From Acidobacteriota bacterium (lineage in GTDB: Bacteria; Acidobacteriota; Vicinamibacteria; Vicinamibacterales; CAVVIG01), in assembly GCA_003223775.1 (NCBI GenBank), contig QHWK01000161.1:1-16373 (forward strand): 16,373 nucleotides of DNA. The letters are read 5' to 3'. Below the pieces are notes generated by a model, which was not told the DNA's origin, ran no database searches, and worked only from the letters and a program-made list of their open reading frames with translations. Of the stretch, positions 5,948 through 14,837 are shown piece by piece (position 1 is the first letter of the stretch; each line of letters opens with the position of its first letter). A program made the translations under genes and the position numbers.

Positions 5948-6406
5948 GTGGCCCTTTGCGGTGCACCTGCCCACGCCAGCACGGTGCAATCGTCGCGTGG
6001 ATGTAGCGATGTCGAAGCAGCCAAGGCGGAGGAAGGACTGGATCAACTTTCCGATTGGTCTCACGTCTACAATGCGTTCAAGCGGTTTGGTCACTGCGAC
6101 GACGGGGCTGTTGCCGAAGGATGGAGCGCCGTTGTCGTGACGCTCCTGACTACCAGGTGGGCCACCACCCCGCGGCTTGCGCGTCTTACGGCGGCCGACA
6201 CGAAGTTCTCGCGGTTTGTCTTGCGGCATGTCGACGCGCTCATGTCTCCGGACGACGCGCGCACAATTGTCGCGAGCGCGCGAACGAAGTGTCCGCCTCG
6301 CGCGCGGCCGCTGTGTAGAGGGCGCTTCGAAAGCTGCGCAGGCGCCGCGTCAATGAATGCTCTGCGTTCTCTGCGTGCTCTGCGGTTGCTCGTCGTGACA
6401 GCGTAA
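5948..6406 (+). CDS. Small conserved protein of unknown function (GHCDDGA motif), probably secreted; start possibly frameshifted
   Basis: A 152-residue frame. I recognise no characterised function, but residues of about 20-120 look like a real protein domain. The phrase is YNAFKRFGHCDDGAVAEGWSAVVVTLL, then FSRFVLRHVDALMSPDDARTIVASARTKCP. I recall similar uncharacterised secreted proteins with the same W...F..FGHCDDG(A)(I/V)AEG core. The GTG at 5948 gives only a short lead (MALCGAPAHAS). The neighbouring frame from the GTG/ATG at 5934/5937 reads VMLLTWP. One extra base between 5946 and 5954 would join it to LCGAPAHAS as a typical signal peptide. A one-base loss in the signal peptide, or a sequencing error, is therefore likely. 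The last 20 or so residues (MNALRSLRALRLLVVTA) are translated from the right inverted repeat and are probably not native. Confidence 0.6.
   Translation: MALCGAPAHASTVQSSRGCSDVEAAKAEEGLDQLSDWSHVYNAFKRFGHCDDGAVAEGWSAVVVTLLTTRWATTPRLARLTAADTKFSRFVLRHVDALMSPDDARTIVASARTKCPPRARPLCRGRFESCAGAASMNALRSLRALRLLVVTA
6358..6390 (-). repeat. Right 33-bp inverted repeat (CGCAGAG type)
   Basis: The reverse complement of the arm at 5765-5797, with 31 of 33 matches. It is read through by the end of the small GHCDDGA gene. It lies between that gene and the hairpin that ends the efflux operon. Confidence 0.85.
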
Positions 6407-6415
6407 GACGCTGTC
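6397..6415 (-). terminator. Hairpin downstream of the efflux operon
   Basis: A perfect 8-bp stem, GACAGCGT (6397-6404) with ACGCTGTC (6408-6415) and a 3-nt loop, 24 nt beyond the stop of the outer-membrane factor gene on the minus strand. There is no T-tract after it in either direction, so intrinsic termination is uncertain; it may protect a 3' end. The TAA of the small + strand gene lies within it. Confidence 0.4.
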
Positions 6416-6438
6416 CGCGCGCAAATGATCGAGGGTGA

Positions 6439-7869
6439 TCACTCGAGCGACGAGGCGACGGTCGGCAGCGTCGCCGCGCGCCAGTTGCCGCCCAGGCCTT
6501 TGAGCAGCAGCACCGTCGCCGTCATGCGGCGCGTGAGCAGGTTCACTGCGGCGCGCTCGTTGCCGAGCGCGAAGCTCTGCGCCGTGATCACCTCGAGGTA
6601 GCTGGCGACGCCGCCGCGGTAGCGGTTGTTGGCGAGCGCGAGCGATCGCTCGGCGGCGGCGACGGCGCGATCCTGGATCGTCGCTTCCTGCTCGAGGACG
6701 CGCAGCGCGGCGAGCTGATCTTCGACCTCGCGAAACGCGGACAGCACCGTCTCCCGATACGCGGCGGCCGCGGCGTCGTAGGCCGCGCGCGCCTGCTCGT
6801 TCGCCGCGCGCCGCCGGCCGAAGTCGAGCACGTTGACGAGCGCCGCGGGCCCCGCGCTCCAGAACGCGCTCGCGGACGAGAGCAGGCTGCCGAACGAGCT
6901 GCTCTCGAATCCCACGGCCCCCGACAGCGTCAGCACCGGGTAGTACGCCGCCTGCGTGACGCCCACCTGCGCGAACGCCGACGCCACGCGGCGCTCCGCC
7001 GCCGCGACGTCGGCGCGGCGCTCGAGGAGCTCCGACGGCACGCCGACCGGGACGCCGGGCGGCGCCGCGTCGAGCGGCAAAGGCGGCAGCGAGAAGGTGG
7101 AGGCCGGTTCGCCGACGAGCGCCGCGACCGCGTGCTCGAGCGCGGCGCGCTGCACGCCGACGTCCACCGCCTGCACGCGCGTTGTCTCGAGCTGGGTCTC
7201 GGCCTGCGCGACGTCGGCGCCGGACGCGAGCCCGCCGCGAAACCGGTTCTGCGTCAGATCGAGCGCCTGCGCGAAGGCGTCGACGGCGGCATCGAGCAGC
7301 TGCCGCTCGCGATCGAGGCCGCGCAGCGCGTAGTAGTCGATGGCGAGCTCCGCGTGCAGGCTGAGGCGCGCCGTCTCGAGATCCGCGGCGGTCGCCTGCG
7401 CCGCCGTCCGGCTCGCCTCGACGATGCCGCGCAGGCGGCCCCAGACGTCCGCCTCGTACGACGCGTCGAGCGGCACGACGATGTCGGTGAACGGATCGTG
7501 GAACGTGGCGACCGCGCGATTCGCCGACGATCGCGCCGTGCTCGCGGAGGGCGCCGCGGTCACCTGCGGGAAGCGGTTGGCGCGCGCGCCTCGGACGAGG
7601 GCGCGCGCCTGCGCGAACTGGGCTTCGGCAATCTTCAGCGTCTGGTTCGAGACGTCGACGCGCTGCTCGAGCGACGCCAGCGTCGCATCGCCGAAGACGT
7701 CCCACCACGGGCCGCGGACGTCGGCGTCGCGCGGCTGCGCCGGCTTCCAGTCGGCGTTCTCCTTGAATTCCGGCGCCGTCGGCGCCGCCGGCGCCTCGTA
7801 CTTGATCTTCGGCGCGCACGCGGTACACGCGAGCACGAGCAGCGCGGCGGCGGCGCGCGCGCCGCGCAT
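6439..7869 (-). CDS. Outer-membrane efflux factor (OprM/NodT family lipoprotein)
   Basis: A 476-residue protein with an N-terminal lipoprotein signal (MRGARAAAALLVLACTAC). C15, in VLAC, is the better lipid-acylation site and C18 the alternative. Two OEP repeats follow, at about 60-255 and 275-465, each with long alanine-rich coiled-coil helices and short beta-strand segments. Typical phrases are WWDVFGDATLASLEQR, SLHAELAIDYYALRGLDRE, FRGGLASGADVAQAETQLETTR, LLERRADVAAAERRVASAFAQVGVTQAAYYPVL and NRYRGGVASYLEVITAQ. A trimer forms the outer-membrane channel and periplasmic tunnel of RND pumps. Its ATG shares one base with the stop of the adaptor gene (TGATG at 7867-7871). It is therefore the last gene of the pump operon. 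Length and both repeats are normal. Confidence 0.95.
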   Translation of the reverse strand: MRGARAAAALLVLACTACAPKIKYEAPAAPTAPEFKENADWKPAQPRDADVRGPWWDVFGDATLASLEQRVDVSNQTLKIAEAQFAQARALVRGARANRFPQVTAAPSASTARSSANRAVATFHDPFTDIVVPLDASYEADVWGRLRGIVEASRTAAQATAADLETARLSLHAELAIDYYALRGLDRERQLLDAAVDAFAQALDLTQNRFRGGLASGADVAQAETQLETTRVQAVDVGVQRAALEHAVAALVGEPASTFSLPPLPLDAAPPGVPVGVPSELLERRADVAAAERRVASAFAQVGVTQAAYYPVLTLSGAVGFESSSFGSLLSSASAFWSAGPAALVNVLDFGRRRAANEQARAAYDAAAAAYRETVLSAFREVEDQLAALRVLEQEATIQDRAVAAAERSLALANNRYRGGVASYLEVITAQSFALGNERAAVNLLTRRMTATVLLLKGLGGNWRAATLPTVASSLE

Positions 7870-9008
7870 CACGGCTGGCCCGCGCCGCGCTCGGCGGGCG
7901 CGACGACGCGGACGACCTGCCCGGACGCGAGCGAATCGGGCGGGTTCGCGACGACGCGTTCGTCGCCGCGCAGGCCGGCGACGATCTCCACCGTGTCGCC
8001 GAAATCGCGTCCGGCGGTGACCGTGACGAGCGCGACGCGATTGGCCGCGTCGACGGTCGCGACCTGCAGGCCGTCGGTCTTGAAGATCAGCGCGTCCACC
8101 GGCAGCTTCAGCGTGGCGGCGGCACTCGGGAGCTTGATGTGCACCTCCGCGTACGAACCCGGCAGCAGCTCGCCCTTCGCGTTGTCGACGTCGATCTCGG
8201 TGAGCAGCGTGCGCGACGCGACGTCGATCGCGCTCGACGTCCGCGCGAGCGTGCCGGTGAAGCTCCGGCCCGGAAATTCCTTCAGCGTGAGCTCCGCGGC
8301 GAGCCCCGCGCGCGCCGCGCGCGAGTAGACCTCGGGCACGTTGACGAAGACGCGCAGCCGGTTCACCGCGGCGACGTGGAACAGCTCCTTCGCGTTGCTG
8401 CCCGAGTCGATCAGCGCGCCGATGTCGGTGTTGCGCGCCGTGACGACGCCGGCAAACGGCGACTCGATGCGGCGGAACGACTGCAGCTGCTCGAGCCGGC
8501 GGACGTTCGCGCGCGCCGACTCGACGGCCGCCTCGCGCGCCTCGAGCGTCCCGTTCGCGTTGTCGAGATCCTGGCGGGAGACCGAGTCGCTCCTGATCAG
8601 ATCGCGATACCGCTCCGCCGTCGTCTGCGCCAGGCGCGCGTTGGCCTGCGCCGTCGCGAGGTCCGCGCGCGCCGCCTGCAGCTGCTGATCGAGCTCGGGC
8701 GTGTCGATCTCGGCGAGGAGCTGCCCGGCGCGGACGTGCGCGCCGATGTCCGCGTACCACTTCCGCAGGTAGCCGTTGGTGCGCGCGTAGATGGGCGCGT
8801 CGGTGAACGCCTGGATCGTGCCGGGCAGGACGATCTCTTCCTTCGGCGCGCCGCGCTCCGGCGTCACGACGGCGACGGCGGGCACCGCCATCTCGCGCGT
8901 CTCCTGCGTGACGACGGCGAGCGCGCGCGTGCGCGTCGTGACGCCCCACACGACGGCGCCGACGGCGAGCAGGAGCGCGACCGCGCCGACAATTGGTCCC
9001 TTCGTCAT
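7869..9008 (-). CDS. RND efflux periplasmic adaptor (membrane-fusion protein)
   Basis: A 379-residue HlyD/AcrA-type adaptor. The start at 9008 is chosen because GGAG lies 6 nt upstream and the frame then opens directly on a membrane anchor (residues 4-23); the frame is open to 9056 but without a better start. The order is: anchor; first beta-barrel strand and half-lipoyl (about 50-90, with APIYARTNGYLRKWYADIGAHVRAGQLLAEID); alpha-helical hairpin (about 90-155, LDQQLQAARADLATAQAN); second half-lipoyl (SPFAGVVTARNTDIGALI); beta-barrel; and a C-terminal membrane-proximal domain. It bridges the inner-membrane pump and the outer-membrane factor. It lies 10 nt after the pump gene and shares one base with the next gene. 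The uncleaved N-terminal helix has no lipobox cysteine. Confidence 0.95.
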   Translation of the reverse strand: MTKGPIVGAVALLLAVGAVVWGVTTRTRALAVVTQETREMAVPAVAVVTPERGAPKEEIVLPGTIQAFTDAPIYARTNGYLRKWYADIGAHVRAGQLLAEIDTPELDQQLQAARADLATAQANARLAQTTAERYRDLIRSDSVSRQDLDNANGTLEAREAAVESARANVRRLEQLQSFRRIESPFAGVVTARNTDIGALIDSGSNAKELFHVAAVNRLRVFVNVPEVYSRAARAGLAAELTLKEFPGRSFTGTLARTSSAIDVASRTLLTEIDVDNAKGELLPGSYAEVHIKLPSAAATLKLPVDALIFKTDGLQVATVDAANRVALVTVTAGRDFGDTVEIVAGLRGDERVVANPPDSLASGQVVRVVAPAERGAGQP

Positions 9009-9018
9009 CGAGTCTCCG

Positions 9019-12000
9019 TCATGGCTGATGCGCGCTGGACTTATGCAGCAGCGCAAACACCACGGGCACGAAGAACAGCGTCGCGACCGTCGCGAACGTC
9101 AGCCCGCCGATCACGGCGCGGCCGAGCGGCGCGTTCTGCTCGCCGCCTTCGCCGAGGCCGAGCGCCATCGGCACCATGCCGATGATCATCGCGAGCGCGG
9201 TCATCAGCACCGGCCGGAAGCGCGTGAACCCCGCCTCGACGGCGGCGTCGGCCGCCGACTGCCCCGCGGCGAACTGGTCCTTCGCGAACGAGACGACGAG
9301 GATGCTGTTCGCCGTCGCGACGCCCATGCACATGATCGCTCCGGTGAGCGACGGCACGTTGATCGTCGTGTGCGACAGGAACAGGATCCACACGATCCCG
9401 GCGAGCGCCGCCGGCAGCGCCGAGATGATGATGAACGGGTCGAGCCACGACTGGAAGTTCACGACGATGAGCAGATAGACGAGGACGACGGCGAGCGCGA
9501 GGCCGGCGAGCAGGCCGACAAACGACGACGTCATCGTCTCCACCGTGCCGCGGACGACGATCTGCGATCCGCGCGGCAGATCCTTCTCCGCCGCGTTCAG
9601 CATCGGCTGCATCTCGCGCGCGACGCCGCCGAGATCGCGCCCCTGGACCGCGCCGAAGATGTCGATCACCGGCTGCACGTTGAAGTGCGACGCGACGGCG
9701 AGGTGCGCCTCGCGCGACACCGACGCGAGCGCCTGGAGGACCTGCGGACCGCTCTGTCCGGTGCCGCCGACGAGCGAGATGTTGCCGATGTCCTGCAGCG
9801 AGTCGATCTTGTACTGCGGCGTCTGCGTCGCGATCGTGTAGCTCACGCCGGTCGCCGGATTCAGCCAGAAGGTCGGCGTCACCTGCGCGCTGCCCGACAG
9901 CGAGATGAGCAGGTTGTTGGCGACGTCGCGCTGGGTGAAGCCGGTCTGCACGGCGCGCGTGCGGTCGACGTCCAGATGCAGCAGCGGCTGGTTGAACGCC
10001 TGGTGCACGCGCAGATCGACCATGCCCGGCACCTGCGCGAGCCTGGTCACGAGCGACGCGGCCAAGCGGCGGTTCGCCTCCACGTTGCGCCCGACGATCT
10101 GCACGTCGATCGGCGCCGGCAGGCCGAAGTTGAGGATCTGCGTCACGATGTCGGCCGGGATGAACGACGCGAGGACGCCGGGAAACTCCTGCGCCAGCTT
10201 CCGCCGCAGATCGTGGACGTACTCGTCGGTCGGGTGGTGATCGGACGAGAGCGAGACGAGGATGTCGGCGTCCGACGATCCGATCGGCGCCGAGTTGGTG
10301 TACGACAGGTTGATGCCGCTGTACGGCAGCCCGATGTTGTCGATGACGCTGACGATCTCGTTCGGCGGAATCACCTCGCGGATCGCCTGCTCGACGCGGT
10401 CGCAGAGGGCCGCGGTCTCCTCGATGCGCGTGCCGGTCGGCGCGCGCAGGTGCAGCTTGAACTGGCCGCTGTCCACCGCCGGGAAGAAGTCCTCGCCGAC
10501 CCAGCGGACGAGGAGCAGCGAGGCGACGCAGCCGGCGAAGAAGAGGAGCGCGAACAGGCGGCGGCTCGCGACCGCCTGCTCGAGCACGCCGCGGTAGCCG
10601 TCGCGGATGCGCATGAAGCCGTTGTCGATCGCGTGCTGCAGCCGCACGAACGGGTTGCGGCTGCGCGTCGCGGCGTGGACGTCCTCGTGCGCGTGCAGCA
10701 GGTACTTCGCCATGGTCGGCACCAGCGTCCGCGAGAGAACGTAGGACGCGAGCATCGCGAAGACGACCGCTTCGGCCATCGGGACGAACAGGTAGCGCGC
10801 CACGCCGGTGAGGAAGAACATCGGCACGAAGACGATGCAGATGCAGATCGTGGAGACGAAGGCCGGAATCGCGATCTGCTGCGAGCCGTCGAGAATCGCC
10901 GGCTCGAGGTCTTTCCCCTGCTCGAGGTGCCAGTTGATGTTCTCGATCGCGACCGTCGCGTCGTCGACGAGGATGCCGACGGCGAGCGCGAGGCCGCCGA
11001 GCGTCATGATGTTGATCGTCTCGCCGAGCGCGCTCAGCGCGATGATCGAGCTGAGGATCGAGAGCGGAATCGAGACGGCGATGATGAGCGTGCTGCGCCA
11101 GCTGCCGAGGAAGACGAGGATCATCAGCGCGGTCAGGCAGGCGGCGACGACCGCCTCGCGCAGGAGGCCCTGGATCGACGCGCGCACGAACAGCGACTGA
11201 TCGGCGAGCGGCTTCACCTCGAGATTCGGCGGCAGCCCCGGCAGCACCTTCGCGACCGCCGCCTTGATGTTCGCGATCACGTCGAGCGTCGACGCGTTGC
11301 CCGTCTTCTGAATCACCATCAGCGCGGCGCGCTGCCCGTCCACGCGCGCGATGTTGGTCTGCGGCGGCGATCCGTTCCGCACATGCGCCACATCCCGGAT
11401 GTAGATCGGCGTCGTGCCGACCGTCTTGATCGGCAGATCGTTGAGCTCGGCGACGGTGCGCGGGCTCGCGTTCAGGTCCACGTCGTACTCGAACGATCCG
11501 ATCTTCGAGGTGCCCGACGGCAGGATCAGGTTCTGCTGCGCGATCGCGTTGACGACGTCGGCGGGCGCGAGGTGCTGCGCCTGCAGCGCGGCGGGATCGA
11601 GATCGACCTGGATCTGCGGCTGCTTGCCGCCGTACGGCCACGGGATCGCGGCGCCCGACACGGTGGCGAGCTGCGGCCGGATGAAGTTGACGCCGAGGTC
11701 GAACAGCTGCTGTTCGGACAGGCCGCGGCCCGAGAGCGCGAGCTGGATGATCGGGACGCTCGACGCGTTGTAGGTGATGATGAACGGCGGCGTCGTGCCG
11801 GCCGGCGCCTGCCGCAGCATCGCCTGCGAGACGGCGGTGGCCTGCGCGACCGCCAGATCGATCTTCGCGCCCGGCTGCAGGAAGACCTTCACGACCGAGA
11901 TCCCGCGCAGCGACGTCGACTCGATGTGCTCGATGTCGCTCACCGTGGTGGTGAGGCCGCGCTCGCTCGAGCCGGCGATGCGCTGCCCCATCTCCTGCGC

Positions 12001-12120
12001 CGGCAGGCCGGTGTAGTTCCAGATGATGGAGATCACCGGGATGTTGATCTCCGGGAAGATGTCCATCGCCATCTTCGCCAGCACGAACGGCGTGGCGAGC
12101 ACGATCAGCATCGCCATCAC
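9019..12120 (-). CDS. RND efflux pump, inner-membrane permease (AcrB-like); start uncertain
   Basis: About 1033 residues from the GTG at 12120, normal for an RND permease with twelve membrane helices and two periplasmic porter/docking loops. TM1 is at the N-terminus, followed by FPEINIPVISIIWNYTGLPAQEM. TM4 carries the proton-relay aspartates in GILVDDATVAIEN. The second half repeats the fold (SWLDPFIIISALPAALAGIVWILFL, then AMIIGMVPMALGLGEGGEQNAPLG). It uses proton motive force to expel small molecules; the sequence does not settle substrate. The start is odd: the frame is homologous-looking further upstream (LALRRPYTFIV), but no ATG, GTG or TTG exists in frame before 12120. The only upstream candidates close to the previous stop (TAG at 12156-12158) are CTG codons at 12150 or 12144. 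It is the third gene of the operon, followed 10 nt later by the adaptor. Confidence 0.92.
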   Translation of the reverse strand: MMAMLIVLATPFVLAKMAMDIFPEINIPVISIIWNYTGLPAQEMGQRIAGSSERGLTTTVSDIEHIESTSLRGISVVKVFLQPGAKIDLAVAQATAVSQAMLRQAPAGTTPPFIITYNASSVPIIQLALSGRGLSEQQLFDLGVNFIRPQLATVSGAAIPWPYGGKQPQIQVDLDPAALQAQHLAPADVVNAIAQQNLILPSGTSKIGSFEYDVDLNASPRTVAELNDLPIKTVGTTPIYIRDVAHVRNGSPPQTNIARVDGQRAALMVIQKTGNASTLDVIANIKAAVAKVLPGLPPNLEVKPLADQSLFVRASIQGLLREAVVAACLTALMILVFLGSWRSTLIIAVSIPLSILSSIIALSALGETINIMTLGGLALAVGILVDDATVAIENINWHLEQGKDLEPAILDGSQQIAIPAFVSTICICIVFVPMFFLTGVARYLFVPMAEAVVFAMLASYVLSRTLVPTMAKYLLHAHEDVHAATRSRNPFVRLQHAIDNGFMRIRDGYRGVLEQAVASRRLFALLFFAGCVASLLLVRWVGEDFFPAVDSGQFKLHLRAPTGTRIEETAALCDRVEQAIREVIPPNEIVSVIDNIGLPYSGINLSYTNSAPIGSSDADILVSLSSDHHPTDEYVHDLRRKLAQEFPGVLASFIPADIVTQILNFGLPAPIDVQIVGRNVEANRRLAASLVTRLAQVPGMVDLRVHQAFNQPLLHLDVDRTRAVQTGFTQRDVANNLLISLSGSAQVTPTFWLNPATGVSYTIATQTPQYKIDSLQDIGNISLVGGTGQSGPQVLQALASVSREAHLAVASHFNVQPVIDIFGAVQGRDLGGVAREMQPMLNAAEKDLPRGSQIVVRGTVETMTSSFVGLLAGLALAVVLVYLLIVVNFQSWLDPFIIISALPAALAGIVWILFLSHTTINVPSLTGAIMCMGVATANSILVVSFAKDQFAAGQSAADAAVEAGFTRFRPVLMTALAMIIGMVPMALGLGEGGEQNAPLGRAVIGGLTFATVATLFFVPVVFALLHKSSAHQP

Positions 12121-12155
12121 GATGAACGTGTACGGGCGGCGCAGCGCCAGGCCGA

Positions 12156-13400
<1,245 letters not shown>

Positions 13401-13404
13401 GGAG

Positions 13405-13713
13405 TCACCTGTGAGAAGCGGCGCGCACCGACGCGAGGCCGGTGACGAGGACGACGCCGGCGGCAGCGCTCGCGATCCAGAGGCCGCGCGCGACCGCCGG
13501 ACGCATGTAGTCGTCCATGTTCGGGCGCGGCGCGCGCTCCACGGCGGCGCGTCCGGCGGCGGCCACAAAGCTGCGGCCCGCCACGACGATCACGCGATCG
13601 AAGACGACGTTCCAGACGACGACGGCCCAGAGGATCCAGAGGCCGCGGGCGATCCGCGCGGCCCGCACGGGCTGCCGGAGCGCCGTCAACCGGCCGCGCA
13701 CGGCCGTCAGCAT
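13405..13713 (-). CDS. Small two-helix membrane protein of unknown function
   Basis: 102 residues from the ATG at 13713; a GTG at 13746 would add 11 residues. It has a basic N-terminus, then a first membrane segment at about 24-46 (LWILWAVVVWNVVFDRVIVVAG). A loop with DDYMRPAVARG follows, then a second membrane segment at about 78-96 and a short tail. The W-NVVFD-VIVVAG phrase and the MRPAVARG loop look conserved in memory, but I know no function. The stop lies 4 nt before the GTG of the synthase-like gene and inside its ribosome-binding site, so the two are tightly coupled. It is probably the first gene of the efflux operon. GATAAT at 13720-13725, read on the minus strand, is 6 nt before the ATG and could be the -10 of a leaderless transcript; no good -35 is seen. 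Confidence 0.65.
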   Translation of the reverse strand: MLTAVRGRLTALRQPVRAARIARGLWILWAVVVWNVVFDRVIVVAGRSFVAAAGRAAVERAPRPNMDDYMRPAVARGLWIASAAAGVVLVTGLASVRAASHR

Positions 13714-13746
13714 CGATCGATTATCGCAGAGCGCGTTGCCAAACAC

Positions 13747-13784
13747 GTAGGGTGAGTCCGGCGACCCTGAAAGCGTCGCCCTAC
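13747..13784. repeat. REP-like doublet, degenerate
   Basis: GTAGGG (13747-13752) and CCCTAC (13779-13784) mark the outer ends. The right hairpin is intact, with arms GGCGAC (13760-13765) and GTCGCC (13775-13780). The left unit is shortened to GGTGAGTCC. It separates the metal-uptake genes from the efflux operon. Confidence 0.65.
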
Positions 13785-13809
13785 ATCCCGGAACGGCGGC
13801 TCGCGTGGG

Positions 13810-14094
13810 TCAGCGCCTGCGGCGCGCGTAGGCGCGCAGCGCCACGATCACCACCGCCAGCGCGACGGCGGCGTAGCGCACGTACTGCGACGTCTCTCCG
13901 ACCGCGACGCGGCCCATCACGACGAAGAGGACGGCAATCAGCGCGAGCGCGATCGCCGTCGCCACAAGACCCGACCTCGAGCCGCCGCGCGGAAGGGGCG
14001 CCGGCTGGTATTTCGCCTCCGTAGTCGCCGTGCCGCACCGGTAGCAGATGAGGGCCTTGTCGGCGATCTCGGCGCCGCAGTTGCGGCACTTCAT
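13810..14094 (-). CDS. Zinc-ribbon membrane protein
   Basis: A 94-residue protein. Residues 3-20 are a zinc-ribbon with C3, C6, C17 and C20 (CRNC, then CYRCG), matching the zinc_ribbon_2 type. A linker rich in proline, glycine and basic residues follows. Two membrane segments (about 43-60 and 72-88) and an arginine-rich tail (AYARRRR) complete it. The ribbon would lie in the cytoplasm if the tail follows the positive-inside rule. The ATG overlaps the permease stop (ATGA at 14091-14094), so it is translationally coupled to a metal permease. This makes a role in metal sensing or transporter assembly tempting but unproven. Zinc-ribbon/TM proteins of this size are common and mostly uncharacterised. 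Confidence 0.75.
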   Translation of the reverse strand: MKCRNCGAEIADKALICYRCGTATTEAKYQPAPLPRGGSRSGLVATAIALALIAVLFVVMGRVAVGETSQYVRYAAVALAVVIVALRAYARRRR

Positions 14095-14837
14095 TGGACG
14101 GGATCGGCGGCGATCGGGCGCCGCGCGCCCTGCACGATCGGCCGCACGAGCGCCATGATAATCAACGCGACGCCGAAGGTGCAGACGATCGTCGCGCCCG
14201 TCGGCAGATCCATCATCAGCGACGCGTACACGCCGAGCGCGGAGACGACGGTCCCCATCGTCCAGCCGATCGCGAGCCGGCGGCCCACCGACTCCGCGTA
14301 GAGCATCGCGGCGACCGACGGCACGATCAGGTAGCAGAACACGAGCAGCACGCCGGCAATGGCCACTGACGAGGTGACGACAAAGCCGGCGCCGTACAGC
14401 CCCGCCGTTTTCGCCACCTCGGCCCACGACACCGCGAGAATGTTGCCGACGAGCATGTCCTTCAGGTGCTCGCTCTCGGAGGTCGCCTTGCTCATCGCGA
14501 GAATGGCCGCGGCCGAGGCGACGGCATAGCAGATGCCGATGATCGCCTCCTGCGGGATGCGCGCGCGCTTGACGCGGATCATCGAGAAGATGAACGCGCC
14601 GAGGAAGGTGAACGCGAGGCTGATCCAGTAGACGACCGGCGCGTGCGGATCGCCGCCGGAGACCGGGAGCAGGATCGCGATCGTCCCGCCGAGCGCCGCG
14701 ATCTGCGCGAGCGACAGATCGACGAAGATGACGCCGCGCTCGACCACGTGCACGCCCAGATAGGCGTGGATCCCCGTGAGGATCAGGCTCGCGACGAACG
14801 GCGGCAGCAGGAATGCGAGCATCGACGCGTCGAGCAT
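14091..14837 (-). CDS. Metal ABC transporter permease (ZnuB/ABC-3 family), apparently internally shortened
   Basis: 248 residues from the ATG at 14837, which shares one base with the stop of the binding-protein gene; a GTG at 14840 would add one residue. It is an ABC-3 family permease with multiple membrane helices, typical for zinc/manganese import. Phrases include LGVHVVERGVIFVDLSLAQIAALG, ARIPQEAIIGICYAVASAAAIL, HLKDMLVGNILAVSWAEV, TSSVAIAGVLLVFCYLIVPSVAAML and LDLPTG-like MMDLPTGATIV near the end. Family members are usually around 260-290 residues. Here KTAGLYG runs directly into GFVVTSSVAIAG. Relatives as I recall them have about 35-40 residues between these (a helix plus a loop with an FRR..L.S.DP phrase). 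The frame is intact, so this looks like an in-frame deletion. No ATPase gene accompanies it. Confidence 0.85.
   Translation of the reverse strand: MLDASMLAFLLPPFVASLILTGIHAYLGVHVVERGVIFVDLSLAQIAALGGTIAILLPVSGGDPHAPVVYWISLAFTFLGAFIFSMIRVKRARIPQEAIIGICYAVASAAAILAMSKATSESEHLKDMLVGNILAVSWAEVAKTAGLYGAGFVVTSSVAIAGVLLVFCYLIVPSVAAMLYAESVGRRLAIGWTMGTVVSALGVYASLMMDLPTGATIVCTFGVALIIMALVRPIVQGARRPIAADPVQ

Larger units (their letters stand above)
5765..6390 (+). other. Putative gene cassette bounded by 33-bp inverted repeats
   Basis: A 626-bp unit with near-identical inverted ends, containing one REP-like hairpin and one small conserved gene reading left to right. No transposase is encoded, so movement would need to be in trans. 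The upstream operon ends 7 nt before the left repeat and the downstream operon's stop is 48 nt after the right repeat, so the unit occupies an intergenic site. I saw no clear target-site duplication at the outer edges: AAA precedes the left arm and CGT follows the right arm. Mobility is inference. Confidence 0.4.

Noticed and set aside
5828..6229. Minus-strand 133-codon frame in the cassette region
   Set aside because: It overlaps a REP-like hairpin and opposes the better-supported GHCDDGA frame; its translation has no coherent domain pattern.
7132..8328. + strand frame of about 398 codons opposite the adaptor and outer-membrane factor genes
   Set aside because: It is an antisense shadow of low-complexity composition that crosses two well-supported minus-strand genes.
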